A DNA stretch of 64,000 nucleotides from Sinonovacula constricta (GCA_007844125.1 CM017567.1:8454196-8518195); one strand, 5' to 3'. Positions 37,441 through 50,425 are shown, counted from the first letter of the stretch. Program-made: numbers and translations. Notes: generated from the letters alone by a model not told the origin.

Positions 37441-38070
37441 TCAGAAAGATATTTTAGGAAGATTAAAACAGGTGAATAACAAATTTAGCATGGTATGAAT
37501 CAAGATAAAAGAGATGTACATGTGATTGATTGCTCAGTTCAACAATCCATCACCAATCATTTTCATCATATTGTGCCAGTGCAAACTCAAAGTATTCAAA
37601 AACATTAAAATGGAAGAGGATTAAGAAAGGACAGAAGTATATGTTTTCAGAAACATAATAAACAGTACAGGATTTAGGGAGAACAAAGCAACTTTCAGGG
37701 AAGATTAACTTGCCAATATATGGATATTAACTAATCAAATCAGTTTGAAATTGAGCATACCAGTACGCCTTGTTTCAAATTTGTTATTAATAGTAAAACT
37801 GGACTCCAATAAGGAACAAAATCTAATGAGTCTTTATGACATTCTCATTTATCAATATTTGTGCATAAAGAACCTAAAACCTTTGCCTCCAAGAACAAGT
37901 TAAGTTAAAAAGTATATTTAGAAAATGTTTTTCTTCCCATTGCAGTTTTCTGGTTTTTCTGTCCACAAATACAACCTGCTCAATACTGTGTTCCCTCTGA
38001 CACTCCAGCCAAATGTAAATGATTGATATTTGTAACTATATCAGACCAGGCCTGATTTAATTATATTTTC

Positions 38071-38185
38071 TTAGCCTGCTAAACACACAATGACCAGGCT
38101 AATTTAAATAGTGTAGATCCAGATCAGAGAGCCTCATGGGAATCTGACTGACCAGGATTTACACTATTGGCTGTCTAGGCCCTAT
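38071..38185. repeat. Palindromic dispersed element, well preserved
   Basis: TTAGCCTGCTAAACACACAA, AAATAGTGTAGATCCAGATC, then TGACCAGGATTTACACTATT and GGCTGTCTAGGCC. Both inner arms and the left outer block are present. Confidence 0.8.
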
Positions 38186-38799
38186 AAATATGTCTAGTTA
38201 TTCATTGAAATGGATGAAGTTGTTAGAAATTTTACTTAGAATTCAGTATGAATTATTCACAACTTTAGTATGGGAAGGTAAATGAACAATTCTGAAGTTG
38301 TCTTGCCATGCAGATTAAATCATGGCCTGAAGACAACATTGATTGGCAGCAATTTGATGGATGTTTGTAGAAGCATGCAGGAAAAGCCATAAAAACAGGA
38401 TAAATTAAATTAACGGACATAAAAACTCAACACTTGTTTGGTTATTGGCTAGATTGGAGGAAAGTCTGCAGAAAATGTCTATTAATGCAACTTCCCAAAA
38501 TTGATTTATGGTAAGTCCAGCTATTTTAAATTAGGTCTTTAGGCATGTTTGTACTTTTCCTTTCAGGTTTTATCCTAATTTTTTAAAAAGTACTGTCAAC
38601 CTTCACAAATAGTTGTTTCATTTATTTACAATTTATTTTCCACTGTTATTCAATCATTTGACATACATACGTTTTATATCTAATCTACACAAAAATGTTT
38701 TATTTTATGAATGATCTAAACTAACAGATGACTGCATAGTTAATGTTTTCTTAATGATTGGTGACACATCATAAATTTATTTTGTGTCTTGAAAAGTGT

Positions 38800-38900
38800 A
38801 GGTTGGTTACTGTACTGCTGTGTTCCATTATTGTATGTTGGTTACTGTACTGCTGTGTTCCATTATTGTATGTTGGTTACTGTACTGCTGTGTCTCATTA
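38800..38900. repeat. 35-bp tandem repeat, about three units
   Basis: Three copies of GTTGGTTACTGTACTGCTGT followed by GTTCCATTATTGTAT; the last diverges at GTCTCATTATTCAGG. Confidence 0.93.
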
Positions 38901-39724
38901 TTCAGGATTGCTAAACAGGTGAGACAACACAAACTAGGTCAAACACTTTATCTTATTCAGCCCTTATGCTCCATTTATTAATAAGCAATATAAAAATTTT
39001 AGAGCTTCAGATAAAACAGATAAGAAAAGTAAATCTAATTTTGTATAATCATATTTTCCATGAATCATATCAATGCCTTATATTGCTGGTACTCATAAAT
39101 AATTCTTTTATATGGGACTCTGTGAATACTAATTATTTACCACTACAACATGCAAAGGTATCAATAGATAGTTTCCATGTGATGTCATCGACACTGATAA
39201 GACAGTTTAAGGCAGCCATCTTTGTGGGCAGAAGCTAATGCAGGCCGAAATCGGGAAATATGTGCTGTATTAAACTCACCACTGTGTTTTTATATTTCAG
39301 TCTATTTTACTGAATTCTATATCAAATTTAACAGCTTTTATAAAGTATTTTAAATATCAAAACTATATTTTGAAGGTTTAAAAGGTTAAAGAAATACAAC
39401 TGAAAATGATACTCTGTTCATTTTGTTTTAAGTATGGGCCAATAGTTTTATTTATTTCTGTGTATAAATTCTGTGTTCATTTATCAATTGTAAAAATATT
39501 GTATTTTAAAAAATATGAATTTCAAGAGCTTTACAATGGTGTATAGCTTTTAATCTTTGGACCACAAATGAAGAAATTATAAGAAAATAAAATTTACACT
39601 TCTATACAATTCATATGAAAATCCCTTGAAGTTACCATAAAAGATGGCTGCCATGATAAGGGATTTTCACTGATGTGGAAACTATCAATACACATTGCTA
39701 GAGACTGCTGCAACAACTGGCAGA

Positions 39725-40375
39725 CATTGTAGATCCTGATCTGTGGGAGTAGTTTGATCTGAAGTTACACTATTTGTCCAAGCCTTATCAGTTGGAGTTC
39801 AACAATTCAGACTAAGCTATATACGATCTGAAGTTACACTATTTGTCCAAGCCTTATCAGTTGGAGTTCAACAATTCAGACTAAGCTATATACGATCTGA
39901 AGTTACACTATTCGTCCAAGCCTTATCAGTTCTAGTTCAACAATTCAGACTAAGCTATATACGATCTGAAGTTACACTATTCGTCCAAGCCTTATCAGTT
40001 CTAGTTCAACAATTCAGACTAAGCTATATACGATCTGAAGTTACACTATTTGTCCATGCCTTATCAGTTGGAGTTCAACAATTCAGACAAAGCTATATAC
40101 GATCTGAAGTTACACTATTTGTCCAAGCCTTATCAGTTGGAGTTCAACAATTCAGACTAAGCTATATACGATCTGAAGTTACACTATTTGTCCATGCCTT
40201 ATCAGTTGGAGTTCAACAATTCAGACAAAGCTATATACGATCTGAAGTTACACTATTTGTCCAAGCCTTATCAGTTGGAGTTCAACAATTCAGACAAAGC
40301 TATATATGATCTGAAGTTACACTATTTGTCCAAGCCTTATCAGTTGGAGTGCAACAATTCAGACTATATCTTCTG
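39725..40375. repeat. 69-bp tandem array grown from a palindromic element arm
   Basis: Starts with a left arm, TTGTAGATCCTGATCTGTGG, then nine units of 69 bp. Each begins GATCTGAAGTTACACTATTT and GTCCAAGCCTTATCAG and ends GACTAAGCTATATAC. The unit start is itself a diverged right arm of the palindromic family (consensus GATCTGCACTATTT), so the array duplicates the arm plus flanking sequence. Confidence 0.93.
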
Positions 40376-40871
40376 GAATTGACTCTCTAACCTAGGCTTA
40401 AAGACTGTGTTAACTAAGGGTAAACATTGCTTTACTCAAATATTGTTAGTATACGCCTATTATGACATAACAGATAAAGACCGACAGTCAATACTTGTGT
40501 AATACTTTTGACAATATTTACCTGTTTAACTACACCACAACCACTTCTAATGTGGTCCAAAGTTCTGGGAGTTACTTGAGATATGAAGTCCTTTATAGTT
40601 CCTGATAAAGTTATAATGCTAATTACTGCCTAGTATCTCAAGTGTATAATATCATTCTCTGGGTAAATAGTGCATGGATAGTACAGTACAGTTTACCTGT
40701 ACAATCCACCTGGACAGACAGGGTCTACCTTGCACCTTTTATTTTATACTTTTATAAGATAACTGTTTTCAATATTAAACAATATGATCTTAAATGTTTG
40801 CAGATCCTTGTTGGTTTAGCCTGTAACAGGTGCTGTTTACCACCTTTAGATTTCTGGGAATGCCAACCCCA

Positions 40872-40918
40872 TGATGTCTGATCAGGATCTGCACTATTTG
40901 CTACCAAGTCTCTTGGTA
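40872..40918. repeat. Palindromic dispersed element, right arm
   Basis: ATGTCTGATCAGGATCTGCA and CTATTTGCTACCAAGTCTCT are a near-consensus right arm. A degraded GCAGATCCTTG left word occurs at about 40800. Confidence 0.7.
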
Positions 40919-41028
40919 CAACCGAGTTTTGTATTGTTTATCACCCAGGACTTACTCTTAGTTGCCATAAGTTACAACATGCCCTGACATACTGCTAGCA
41001 ACGGACAAGCAACATGTGCCATCCAGGG

Positions 41029-41063
41029 AGGCTGCTGGCTGATCTTGATCTACACTATTTGTA
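41029..41063. repeat. Palindromic dispersed element, right arm
   Basis: GCTGGCTGATCTTGATCTAC and ACTATTTG form a right arm; the left arm is not recognisable. Confidence 0.55.
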
Positions 41064-41198
41064 AACATTTATTGTATAAATAGGTGCACAGCACATGAAG
41101 GATAAACAAATGTAGCAAAATATAAGGGTTAAAAAATGTGTTGCATGTAAGAGTCCTTCATTATCAGCAGGATGGCTCTTAAAGCTCAATAATGTGTT

Positions 41199-41857
41199 AA
41201 TCTGACAGGTCTGTCATTCAAATCAATGTGTTGATACACCAACATTGGGCAGGTCTGTCATTCAAATCAATGTGTTGATACACCAATATTGGGCAGGTCT
41301 GTCATTCAAATCAATGTGTTGATACACCAACATTGGGCAGGTCTGTCATTCAAATCAATGTGTTGATACACCAACATTGGGCAGGTCTGTCATTCAAATC
41401 AATGTGTTGATACACCAACATTGGGCAGGTCTGTCATTCAAATCAATGTGTTGATACACCAACATTCGGCAGGTCTGTCATTCAAATCAATGTGTTGATA
41501 CACCAACATTGGGCAGGTCTGTCATTCAAATCAATGTGTTGATATACCAACATTGGGCAGGTCTGTCATTCAAATCAATGTGTTGATATACCAACATTGG
41601 GCAGGTCTGTCATTCAAATCAATGTGTTCACTGTTGATACACCAACATTGGGCAGGTCTGTCATTCAAATCAATGTGTTGATATACCAACATTGGGCAGG
41701 TCTGTCATTCAAATCAATGTGTTGATACACCAACATTGGGCAGGTCTGTCATTCAAATCAATGTGTTGATACACCAACATTGGGCAGGTCTGTCATTCAA
41801 ATCAATGTGTTGATACACCAACATTTGGCAGGTCTGTCATTCAAATCAATGTGTTAA
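41199..41857. repeat. 44-bp satellite array, about 15 units
   Basis: Highly regular units built on GGGCAGGTCTGTCATTCAAA then TCAATGTGTTGATACACC and AACATT. One unit has a short insertion near 41630 (TTCACTG). Variation among units is very low, so the array is young. Confidence 0.97.
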
Positions 41858-42299
41858 GATGTATATATATAAATATATAAAAAGGGTGGGAAAGGATTTT
41901 GAGATTTTTATTGTCAGACCAACATTTATAAAGTGTGTGTTACTCTTGGCTTATATTTTTAAACACCAAATGTTATACCTTTTTGTTCATAGGTGAAAAA
42001 ATTGTGAGAGTCACAAAGTGGGGATAAATCTTGTTGACAGGAAGCCTAGGCACTATGATAAGCTGATTATAGCACTTCAAGCGTCATTAGGTAAGCTGTT
42101 ATATATACCTCTCTGGCCATTGTTATCATAGGATGGGGATTAATATCAATCAACAGTATCACCTTCAAGGTATTTCTTGTTTTGTATTCTCTTTACAATA
42201 ATTTTCTACAATTTTAGCCATGGTTCCATTAAACGATTAATACTGACTCCAAAACATTTTCACAAAAAGCCTAAAAAATATAGAATCCTACTGTATTGA

Positions 42300-42535
42300 C
42301 CTCAGTAATGGTAGTATTAGTAGTAGTGGAAATACAGAAGTAATAGATGTAGAAGTATTATAGTAGCAGTTTACGTGTAGAAGAAGTTTTTTTATTCTTT
42401 TATTTTTTGTAACATCAAAATTGGTGGAGGAAGACCTCAGACTTACTTCCGGTTAGAACTACCAGCACAACACAGTAGTGTTAATAGTAGTAGTAGTAGT
42501 AGTAGAAGTAATGGTAGAAGTAAAAGTAGAAGTAT
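42300..42535. repeat. AGT/TAG trinucleotide-rich tract with embedded SINE-B fragment
   Basis: TAGTAGTAG-type repeats flank a fragment with AACATCAAAATTGGTGGAGG and AAGACCTCAGAC, which matches the 3' part of SINE-B in reverse. Confidence 0.75.
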
Positions 42536-43252
42536 ATTACCCTCAACATGCAGCATGATCTTTCAACATGAGGCATGGTAAGGGTTAATATGTTTTTTTA
42601 ACAAATAATGTAGAATTTTGTATTGGTTATTAACATATCCGGTATGATAAGGGCTAAAAAGTAAGATTGGCAGCCTTAAGAGCCAACTGCTAAAAGTTTT
42701 TTTTTGTTTTAAAAAAACAGCAACCCTAGCAGTAGGCCACCAGGCACTGTAACCCTACTACCACAGGAGGCTGGATGCCATTTCATCCATAGATCATTTA
42801 CACTAGCAGTGTTTGGTTTTGCAACCCCTCTGGTTGGCACAAAGACACAGCTGTTTCTACTTGAGCATTAGTCATATCTGGGTGGGAAAAGGAACAGGAA
42901 GTGAGAATATTTTACAAGTAGGGGCTGAACCCAGATATATGGAATTAGTCATCTGAGACACATTTTCATTTTTTTTTTAATGATTCATTAATTGCTACTA
43001 AATACTGTCGCAGGCGTATTCCTGCAAACAAGTAGAAGCAGATGATGAGTGTGGTGCTTGATTTGAGTGACACATCAATGTGACAAGGCTGTGCTCACTT
43101 TTCCTCTAAGAGCCCTTAATGAGTCATGTGGGAATAACATTCTGAAAATTCTAATATCAACCATGCAGGTTGAATTTTTTTGCCAAGGTGTCCTTTTTCC
43201 ATAGATGGTAAAAATAAACTGAAATGCATTCTGGTTTAATCTCTCACTATGC

Positions 43253-43360
43253 TTTGCAAAACTTGACCAGGATTAGGTAAAAAGTGTTGATCCTGATCAA
43301 TCAGTTCTAGGTGTCTGATTGGGACTTGTATTTTTTCTATTGACTTTCTAGCAAAAGGTC
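43253..43360. repeat. Palindromic dispersed element
   Basis: TTGACCAGGATTAGGTAAAA, AGTGTTGATCCTGATCAATC, then GTGTCTGATTGGGACTTGTA and TTGACTTTCTAGC. Both arms are present, diverged on the right. Confidence 0.7.
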
Positions 43361-43382
43361 TAGAAACTTTTCTAAGTAAATG

Positions 43383-43640
43383 TTTATGGTTAATGGGTTT
43401 ATCATCCCACCAACAGTATTTTAGATATCTGGAGATGGTGTCCACTTTAAGCAGATATAGTGCTGCCTTCATTGTGTATAGCGTGAACATCTGGCATGAA
43501 ACCACACTCAGTCATATTATCCTGACATTGGGCCAACCAGTCAGGGAACCAACGTTGTATTTTTGTATGAGCATTAGCAAAGGAGCTATACCATTACTAT
43601 TTTTAACAACTTGGGATCGAACCCGAGGCTTCCCATATCT
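43383..43640 (-). mobile_element. SINE-A copy with canonical tRNA B box
   Basis: On the minus strand GGGTTCGATCCC near 43617-43628 is a textbook B box. The body reads as in 28065-28375, and the 3' end is the word GTTGGTGGGATGATAAACCC. The A-box half of the head is lost or replaced. Confidence 0.82.
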
Positions 43641-46248
43641 GGAACTAAGTAAATGTAAGAAGATGACTAAGAATCAGTATGGCTTATTAATTAACAAGTC
43701 AGCATGATAAGGATTCACTGAGTGGCTCCAATTTTACTCTCATTTCTTTACACACAATGAACTTTGTGAAGCAAAGATGCTACTGATGTTGTTTATGATG
43801 CAGCATACCTGCCAGAGCCACTTTATTGGTTGCTATGACAACCCAGACAACCCCCATCTGTACCAGCCATCTTCAAATTACCCCCTTTTTCTGTTCTTTT
43901 TAAACATCTTATTCAAAATTAAAGGTGTCATCAGACAGTTTGGCTACATCAAATGCATGTAACAATATTCTTTTCCACTGCTTTGGAGAAATTAGGAATA
44001 ATTTCTACATAAACTTATACTTTAGTCTAAGTCTATGATTTTAAACCCTACCTAAATTGTTAGACAGTATAAACTGAGAAATAAATCACTCTTAATGTTC
44101 ATTCTGACCAAATCTATAAATAAGCGCAACAGTGATCTCTTCTAAAAATAGACATCAATGTCAAAGCAGACTACCTGGATGACTTTATACTGTAATCTCA
44201 AAAGTAAGTTGTCACATGGTTTTCTTAGTTTAAAAATAGCTATCTCTGCAGCATAGCTCTGATAGGATGTACCTGTTTTCAATGGCAAGTGGCAAGGTAT
44301 TTATGTTTCAATGTTCACGCAGATCTGGGGCATTAATGAACAGCATTCACATTACAATTTCAGGTAACAAATGTTTGGTTATTTTAAAAAAAACAACCTT
44401 TGGTCTATACTGCCGGATACCACCTTTATAGGTACTTCTTGTTAATAATTGAATATTATCTCCTTATCATCAAAAATTGTTATTTAAATCATCTGAACAT
44501 TCTACTTCATAGTTATTTAAACACGGAAAACAATGTTTAATTACTGTTTAATTGGTACAAGAATATTATACCAATAATAAAATTTTAAAAATATTTATGT
44601 TCCTATACAAAACAAATAAAACAAATACAAAAGCCATAATGATGTTAAATTGCACATGCAACATTTAGCAATAGTGCTGATTATAAGTAAATTGGCATGA
44701 TATCTTGTGCAGGGTTTTGGCATGATATCTTGTAATCTGGTATCAATAAACACCTAACAACAAGAACATAAACATCTTCAACCAGCACCAAACTCATTTA
44801 GCTTGTTACAAGAGCTTAAAAGTATGGAACAATTGAAAAAATAGCCATGAATCATTTTCATTAGGTTCTTATGTTTAATTCTCTGACATGCAAGAAAACA
44901 CATTTATAGCATCAAGACTGCATCATGCAACTTTTTAAGTGGTGCATATAGTACAGTTTCTCAATACTATAAACTACATAGTATAATATAGTTATAATAT
45001 AGTTAGTATGTACTTCAAATAATATCATACTATTCAGACTTAAATGTTCAATGGCTACTATCTGAGAGAGTGAAGTGTCAGCAGTAGTTTCATGGTACAC
45101 TTATCCTACAATCTAGTATTATGATATTTCTATCCTGGTGTCCCCTTAGGCCCCAGACCCCACTTACACAGCCAATTAACACCAACAGGTGTGTCAATGA
45201 ACTTTGGTTTACAATGTACTATGTTGTTATACTTTATAGATGTTGGGTTTGTGAGCAGATGGACAACTATAAATGTCACATACTCTATATCTTGGTAACT
45301 AATTGTTATGTTCTTGTTTGGTTCATCAATTATGTGGCCTAGAATCTTGTCGGGAAGCATGCATGATGCATGGAGTACATGCTTGATATCACTTGACAAA
45401 AATATGGCCATTTAGTCAAGCTCTTACATTTAAGTTTTATGTGTGTACATTTAAGTTTTATGTGTGTTGAAAGACGTCACTTCAAACACCCTAAATTTAT
45501 TTTGAAAACAATGTATAACTTAAAAACTTACACACACACAAAACAGCATGAAAGACACTAATTACCAAATTATTTCTGTAAAAAAATTTACAACAAAGAT
45601 AATTATTTTGAAAATTGTAATAAAAATTAGACTTAGTTTTGCCATCTTTAAATAATTAGAAAACAAACAGTTTTGAAGACATATATAATTAGACATTCAA
45701 TGAACAATATGCCAGCAACGTTGTATGCTACATCAGGAAATTTAATGGAAATTTAATTGCATGGTTGGTTTGTTTGACATTTTTTATTTAAATACTAATT
45801 AATCAGAAGATCCAATTTCTTGCGAACACTTATTTTAATGTTACTTCGAGATAATTTAGCACATGTTTACAAACAGTTTGAAACAATTTTAAAATAAGGT
45901 CACTGATTGAATAAACATATGGGTAATGAGATGTAGGGATAGAGAGATAGAGAAATCTTATATGAGAAACATAAAGTTGATGATAAAAAGTAATTATCAG
46001 AATGACGTGAAGAATTGCATCAATAATGTGTATGTAAAATAGAACAAAGGTAAAGTTAGTGATACAATAAAGGACCGGAAAGACATATAAATGAGAGGAA
46101 GTAGAATTACAATAGAAGTAATTGCTATTGTTAACAAGTGTTACAAAACTAGCAGATAATGGGAATGAGAAAGGCAATGATCACAATATGGACATTGAAC
46201 AAAATGGAACAATGAGTCCGGGTTTATATGAGGAGAGGAGAGCATACA

Positions 46249-46690
46249 TGTGAACTCTCCCACTTTTGGAGGGAGACTCCCATTTTTAAGGTTCACAATT
46301 CTTTGAAAATGAGGGGTGTTTTACATATTTTCAGAAATCTCCCTACTTGAAAACAGATATCTTCCTTCATTGTTTATATGAAAATAACAAATCTCCCACA
46401 TTGCAAGTGAAAATCTCCCACTTTGGCTTCAGAGAAAGATCACATGTATGGGAGAGATGGAGAGAGAGTGTTTGGAATGCTGCCATGTAATGTTTGATTT
46501 CTTATTAATTCAAACATATGAACTCTTTCTGAGACCAAAGTTGGAGATTTGTTATTTTTAAGTAAACAAAGAAGGAAGTTATGTTTTCAAATAGGGAGAT
46601 TTCTGACAATGTGTAAACAATCCTTAATACGTTCAAATAATTTTGAACCTTAAAAGTAGAAGTCTCCCTCCAAAAGTGGGAGAGTTCACA
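46249..46690. mobile_element. Foldback (MITE-like) element, 442 bp
   Basis: Left end TGTGAACTCTCCCACTTTTG and right end CAAAAGTGGGAGAGTTCACA are exact inverted copies over 20 bp. Imperfect inverted similarity continues inward for about 190 bp on each side, for example GAAATCTCCCTACTTGAAAA on the left against TTTTCAAATAGGGAGATTTC on the right. The centre is short (about 46440-46505). No transposase frame is present, so it is non-autonomous. Superfamily is unknown, and I cannot define a clear target-site duplication. Confidence 0.85.
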
Positions 46691-46850
46691 AGTAAAATAA
46701 CTGAAAACTAAAGGCACAGCAACAGACAGGCATGGGGTATAAATACTGTGATTTTTCCATTTATACCACACAATTATACATTAGGTTATAACATTCAAGT
46801 TAATGTCACATATAACAAACAACAAATTAGATTAAAATACATCAACTTAC

Positions 46851-46925
46851 CATTATGCAATTCTGTCTCCTTGCTTTCGTCTGTCATACAGGGCTCGGTT
46901 GTCAGTTGCACTGGATTTAAATCCA
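46851..46925 (-). CDS. Candidate short linker exon of the Epac/RAPGEF4-like gene
   Basis: On the minus strand a strong donor (AATG then GTAAGT, 46845-46850) ends a short open stretch. It starts after AAATTTCAG (start 46925, 75 nt) or after AAATCCAG (start 46910, 60 nt). Both are phase 1 to phase 1, and only this frame is open. It reads DLNPVQLTTEPCMTDESKE then TELHN, a polar linker. Its phase-1 end would join the linker exon 2172-2287. No homology supports it, so it rests on splice signals, phase and position. A missing phase-0 to phase-1 exon would still be needed between the CNB-A exon and this one. Confidence 0.35.
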
Positions 46926-49904
46926 CTGAAATTTACTTGTCACCAGCACAAGTACATAAATATCTTCACAAGGTGTCCTGTTAAAATCACATCATCAATA
47001 CAATGCTCTCCCATTCACTTTGCCTCCAAAATTCAAAAACCCCAAACATCCGCTTGTATTATAGTCGTGATAGCTGATATCCAATATTTCAAAGCACTAC
47101 TTCAAACTATCTTAACGCACCCGCTTTAGTAAACAATGACAGTGCTGCAGAGTTATGATTTTTTCAATAAATCTTGCCTTGGAAACTGTAAATAATCACT
47201 GACTTCACACTATTGATGTATTAAGCTGAACAATACAGAAATGTCCTTTTATTTCCACAGAATAGATGGCTTAAACTTCAATATTTTGAGAACAAATAAC
47301 ACATGTTTTAACTCCTCTGCTACACTAGGCCTCTCTGTCTCTCTGGCCCATTCATAAAACCCTCTCAGTGTGTAAGCCTATAGCTCTAACCACAGTACCA
47401 CCCCCCCAACAAGAAGACTAACTAGGTCGCTGGTTTTTACACCACTATCCTTCCAGTCCTATTTTCAAATGGATTACTGTCACTTCAGCTTTGCGACAGG
47501 TAAACCCACTAAAGATACCTGTAGTACTGCTATACTGGGTTGACTTGCAGCAGTGGGGGACAGGAGAGGGGACACATGGAGAAGGATATCAAGCATAATA
47601 ATGTACAATAATCAAGATGTTTTAATCATTTCAGTAACAAGGAGAATACCCTATTTGAAAATTGACTGGTTAAAATATCTAAGATACTGGTGGAATTAAT
47701 TAGTTAAAATTGTAAAAAGAAGTTTAAAGATAATTCTGGTATCAATACAAAATAAATAGGAAAAACAGATATTATAGAAGATAAAAGTTGACTAAATATT
47801 TTAACTGTAAAAGATAAATTGTCGAGTCTGAAATAAAAAAAATAATGTTAGAATCCTGTAATATGGTATATCAAATTGCTGTTAACATAGTTACATAAAT
47901 TGATACATCAAAATACTAATATCAATATGTTTATATTATGCTCAACAGATAAATCAGCAAGGTTGCTGACAAGTAGTAAGTGTATACATAAACATAAACA
48001 TGTCACATTTTCTTCATGTTATTAAAAGATTTTTGTTGCAATTTTCAATATATCCTTAAAAGTATGGCTACAATTATTCTCTCAACAGTTTATTTAAAAA
48101 AATTAAGACCATAATAAAAAAACGATATAAAATTTACTGTTTCATTTGACAGAATATAAAATTTGCTAGTAATGAAAATCTCTAAATATATTTTTTTTAA
48201 AATATACTACACTGTATTAAATCCATTATCTTATTATTGTACTTTGTCTTACTTATTGTACTGTCTTTCTAACAGTTATGATTTTCATCAACATTCAAGA
48301 CAGCAAAGAGTCAAGGTTACACAGGTAGGTTGTATGTTTAATCCTCAATATGGACATACAGGTCTTTACACTGTACAGGTATAACTTCCCTTGCCCAGGC
48401 TAAACTTATGACAGTTGCCCCAAGTATTATAGGCCCATTTACCTTTATCTTGCTATATTTTGTTAAAAGCTCGGGCTAAATTCTTAGTCCCATCATTTCC
48501 TGGTTTTTTATTTATTGATTATAAATATTACATGTACAGGTTACTATACCTATAAACAGAGACAAAGCAGCAAATTGTGATCAGACCTCTCCCAAACAGC
48601 TGACACTGGATCTATAATACTTGCATAAGCCTTACAAATACATGACTAGCTGGCTAACTGTTAACAGGACAGTTTGATTAGAAGTGGAATCAATGTCATG
48701 AACTGACAGTAAAGGGAGCACTTAACCACTTTTTGTGAACAGTGTCTTGGTACTAAAGACCAATTACAAGTGAATTGTTTAAATCAATAAAGATAAATAT
48801 CACAATGTTTCTTATTAAAATGATAAAACATGTTTATAAAAATATAAACATGGCCTCCAACTAGCAGGGTAAATCATGTAATACTCATAAAAACTTGATC
48901 AGTATCTTTACACTATAAATTTTGAGAATTAATCGAATCAAGAATATTAAAAGGTATAAATTTACTTTTATTGGATAACATTTATAAATATTTATCTATG
49001 ACCCACCTTGAAGATTCCAGATTTAAATCTCCTCTGCATACCACACCAAAATTTATCCATTTCAAAAAGACCTGAAGCAATACAACTTTACAGCTTAACT
49101 GAATCCACCTCCCTTAGTTGTTATGCAGGTATCTTACTTATTAACAAAATAAAATCCTACATATATACAAAAATGTGAAACTATTTACCATTTCATGTTT
49201 AAATAAACAACTACCCTATCCTTTCCCCATCATGGTGATATCTTATTAACATTTACTTTTTTTCTAATTATATCACTGCATGATTTTTTTATCCTGATTT
49301 TTTACTTCACACTTCAAAAAAGTAATAGGAACTATAAATGCTTCATTGGCCTGTCTTCCCAATGTAATGTATCTGTGTATAAAATCAAGGTTTCAGCAGC
49401 TGAAGAACAGAGATAAACTGGGTGTAACTTTCCCAACACCTCGGTCAGGTCAACGTCTGTTCTCTATCAAATATTCTAACTGCATGCTGGATGAATAACG
49501 TGTATTTTACACATGCAAATTGTGCAATTTACACTATTCATAAAGCTATGAGCACTGACTGTTACATAAATTATCAATTAAATCTGTCGTTCACTCTTAC
49601 CCATGGCATTTGTTAACACCCCATACAAAATCCAAGTTATTTCATGCATAGGATTTTGACATGTTAAATTTAGTGTATGTGAATTAAGAGACTTAGCAAA
49701 GCTTTCTTGCTGATACTTTTTTTACTTGCTAATGCCTGTGAAGATGGGGACATTTCCTCAGTTAAAAATAGCACACAGTTTAAAATGCTAAAGTGATAGT
49801 GTTTTTTTGTTAAGTGAAATATTTGATACATATAAACAACTTGAAGGTCAATGAGTATTTTTTTTTAAAAAAAGAATGTTACGTACATGTGAGTCTCCAT
49901 TAGG
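46926..49904. other. Intron, no gene seen
   Basis: AT-rich unique sequence with a palindromic element at 48557-48632. No exon recognised. Confidence 0.5.
48557..48632. repeat. Palindromic dispersed element
   Basis: ACAAAGCAGCAAATTGTGAT, CAGACCTCTCCC, then CAGCTGACACTGGATCTATA and ATACTTGCATAAGCC: both arms, diverged. Confidence 0.6.
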
Positions 49905-50425
49905 TCTGAGTAGGTAACAAATGGCAAAGTCAAAAAGCATTTGAGACCAATGAAATAACAGTCAGCAAAGTCTATCAGCATTTGAGACTAAAGAAAATAG
50001 CAGCTGGCAAAGTCCACAGCATTTGATACTGATGAAAATAAGTCAGCAAATTCAATCAGGATTTTGATACTGATGAAATTACAGACAGCAAAGTCAATCA
50101 GCATTTGATACTGATGAAAATAACAGTCAGCAAATTCAATCAGGATTTGATACTGATGAAATTACAGACAGCAAAGTCAATCAGCATTTGAGACTGATGA
50201 AATAATAGTCAGCAGTCTAGGAGCATTTGAGACTGAAGAAAAACATGTGACAAAGTTTAACAGCATTTGAAACCGATTAAATAAGAGTCAGCAAAAAGTA
50301 TTTGAGACAGATGAAAACCATCAGCAAGCTAACAGCATTTGTCACTGAGGGAAGAACAATAAAAAGTAAAAAAAAAGTCTCACAGTATTTGGAACTGAGA
50401 CAATAACAGTCAGCAATTTCTAACA
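49905..50425. repeat. Diverged tandem repeat of about 41-43 bp
   Basis: About 12 units built on CAGCAAAGTCAATCAGCATT and TGATACTGATGAAATAACAG. Between 50040 and 50185 a two-unit block is repeated almost exactly, so a later dimer expansion took place. Confidence 0.88.

Larger units (their letters stand above)
36769..39750. other. Intron with scattered repeats
   Basis: No exon signature is recognisable. A GTT-rich patch lies at 37290-37325, palindromic elements at 37350-37440 and 38071-38185, and a 35-bp repeat at 38800-38900. Confidence 0.5.
41858..46248. other. Intron with scattered repeats
   Basis: No exon signature is recognised. It contains a SINE-B fragment at about 42395-42480, a TAGTAG microsatellite (42300-42535), a palindromic element (43253-43360) and a SINE-A (43383-43640). 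A 27-bp direct repeat occurs at about 45424-45467 (ATTTAAGTTTTATGTGTG twice). Confidence 0.55.

Noticed and set aside
45830..46177. A 115-codon minus frame with hydrophobic segments, possibly a membrane protein
   Set aside because: AT-rich sequence gives Phe/Ile/Tyr-rich frames by chance. There is no homology, no supporting splice sites and no neighbouring coding signal.
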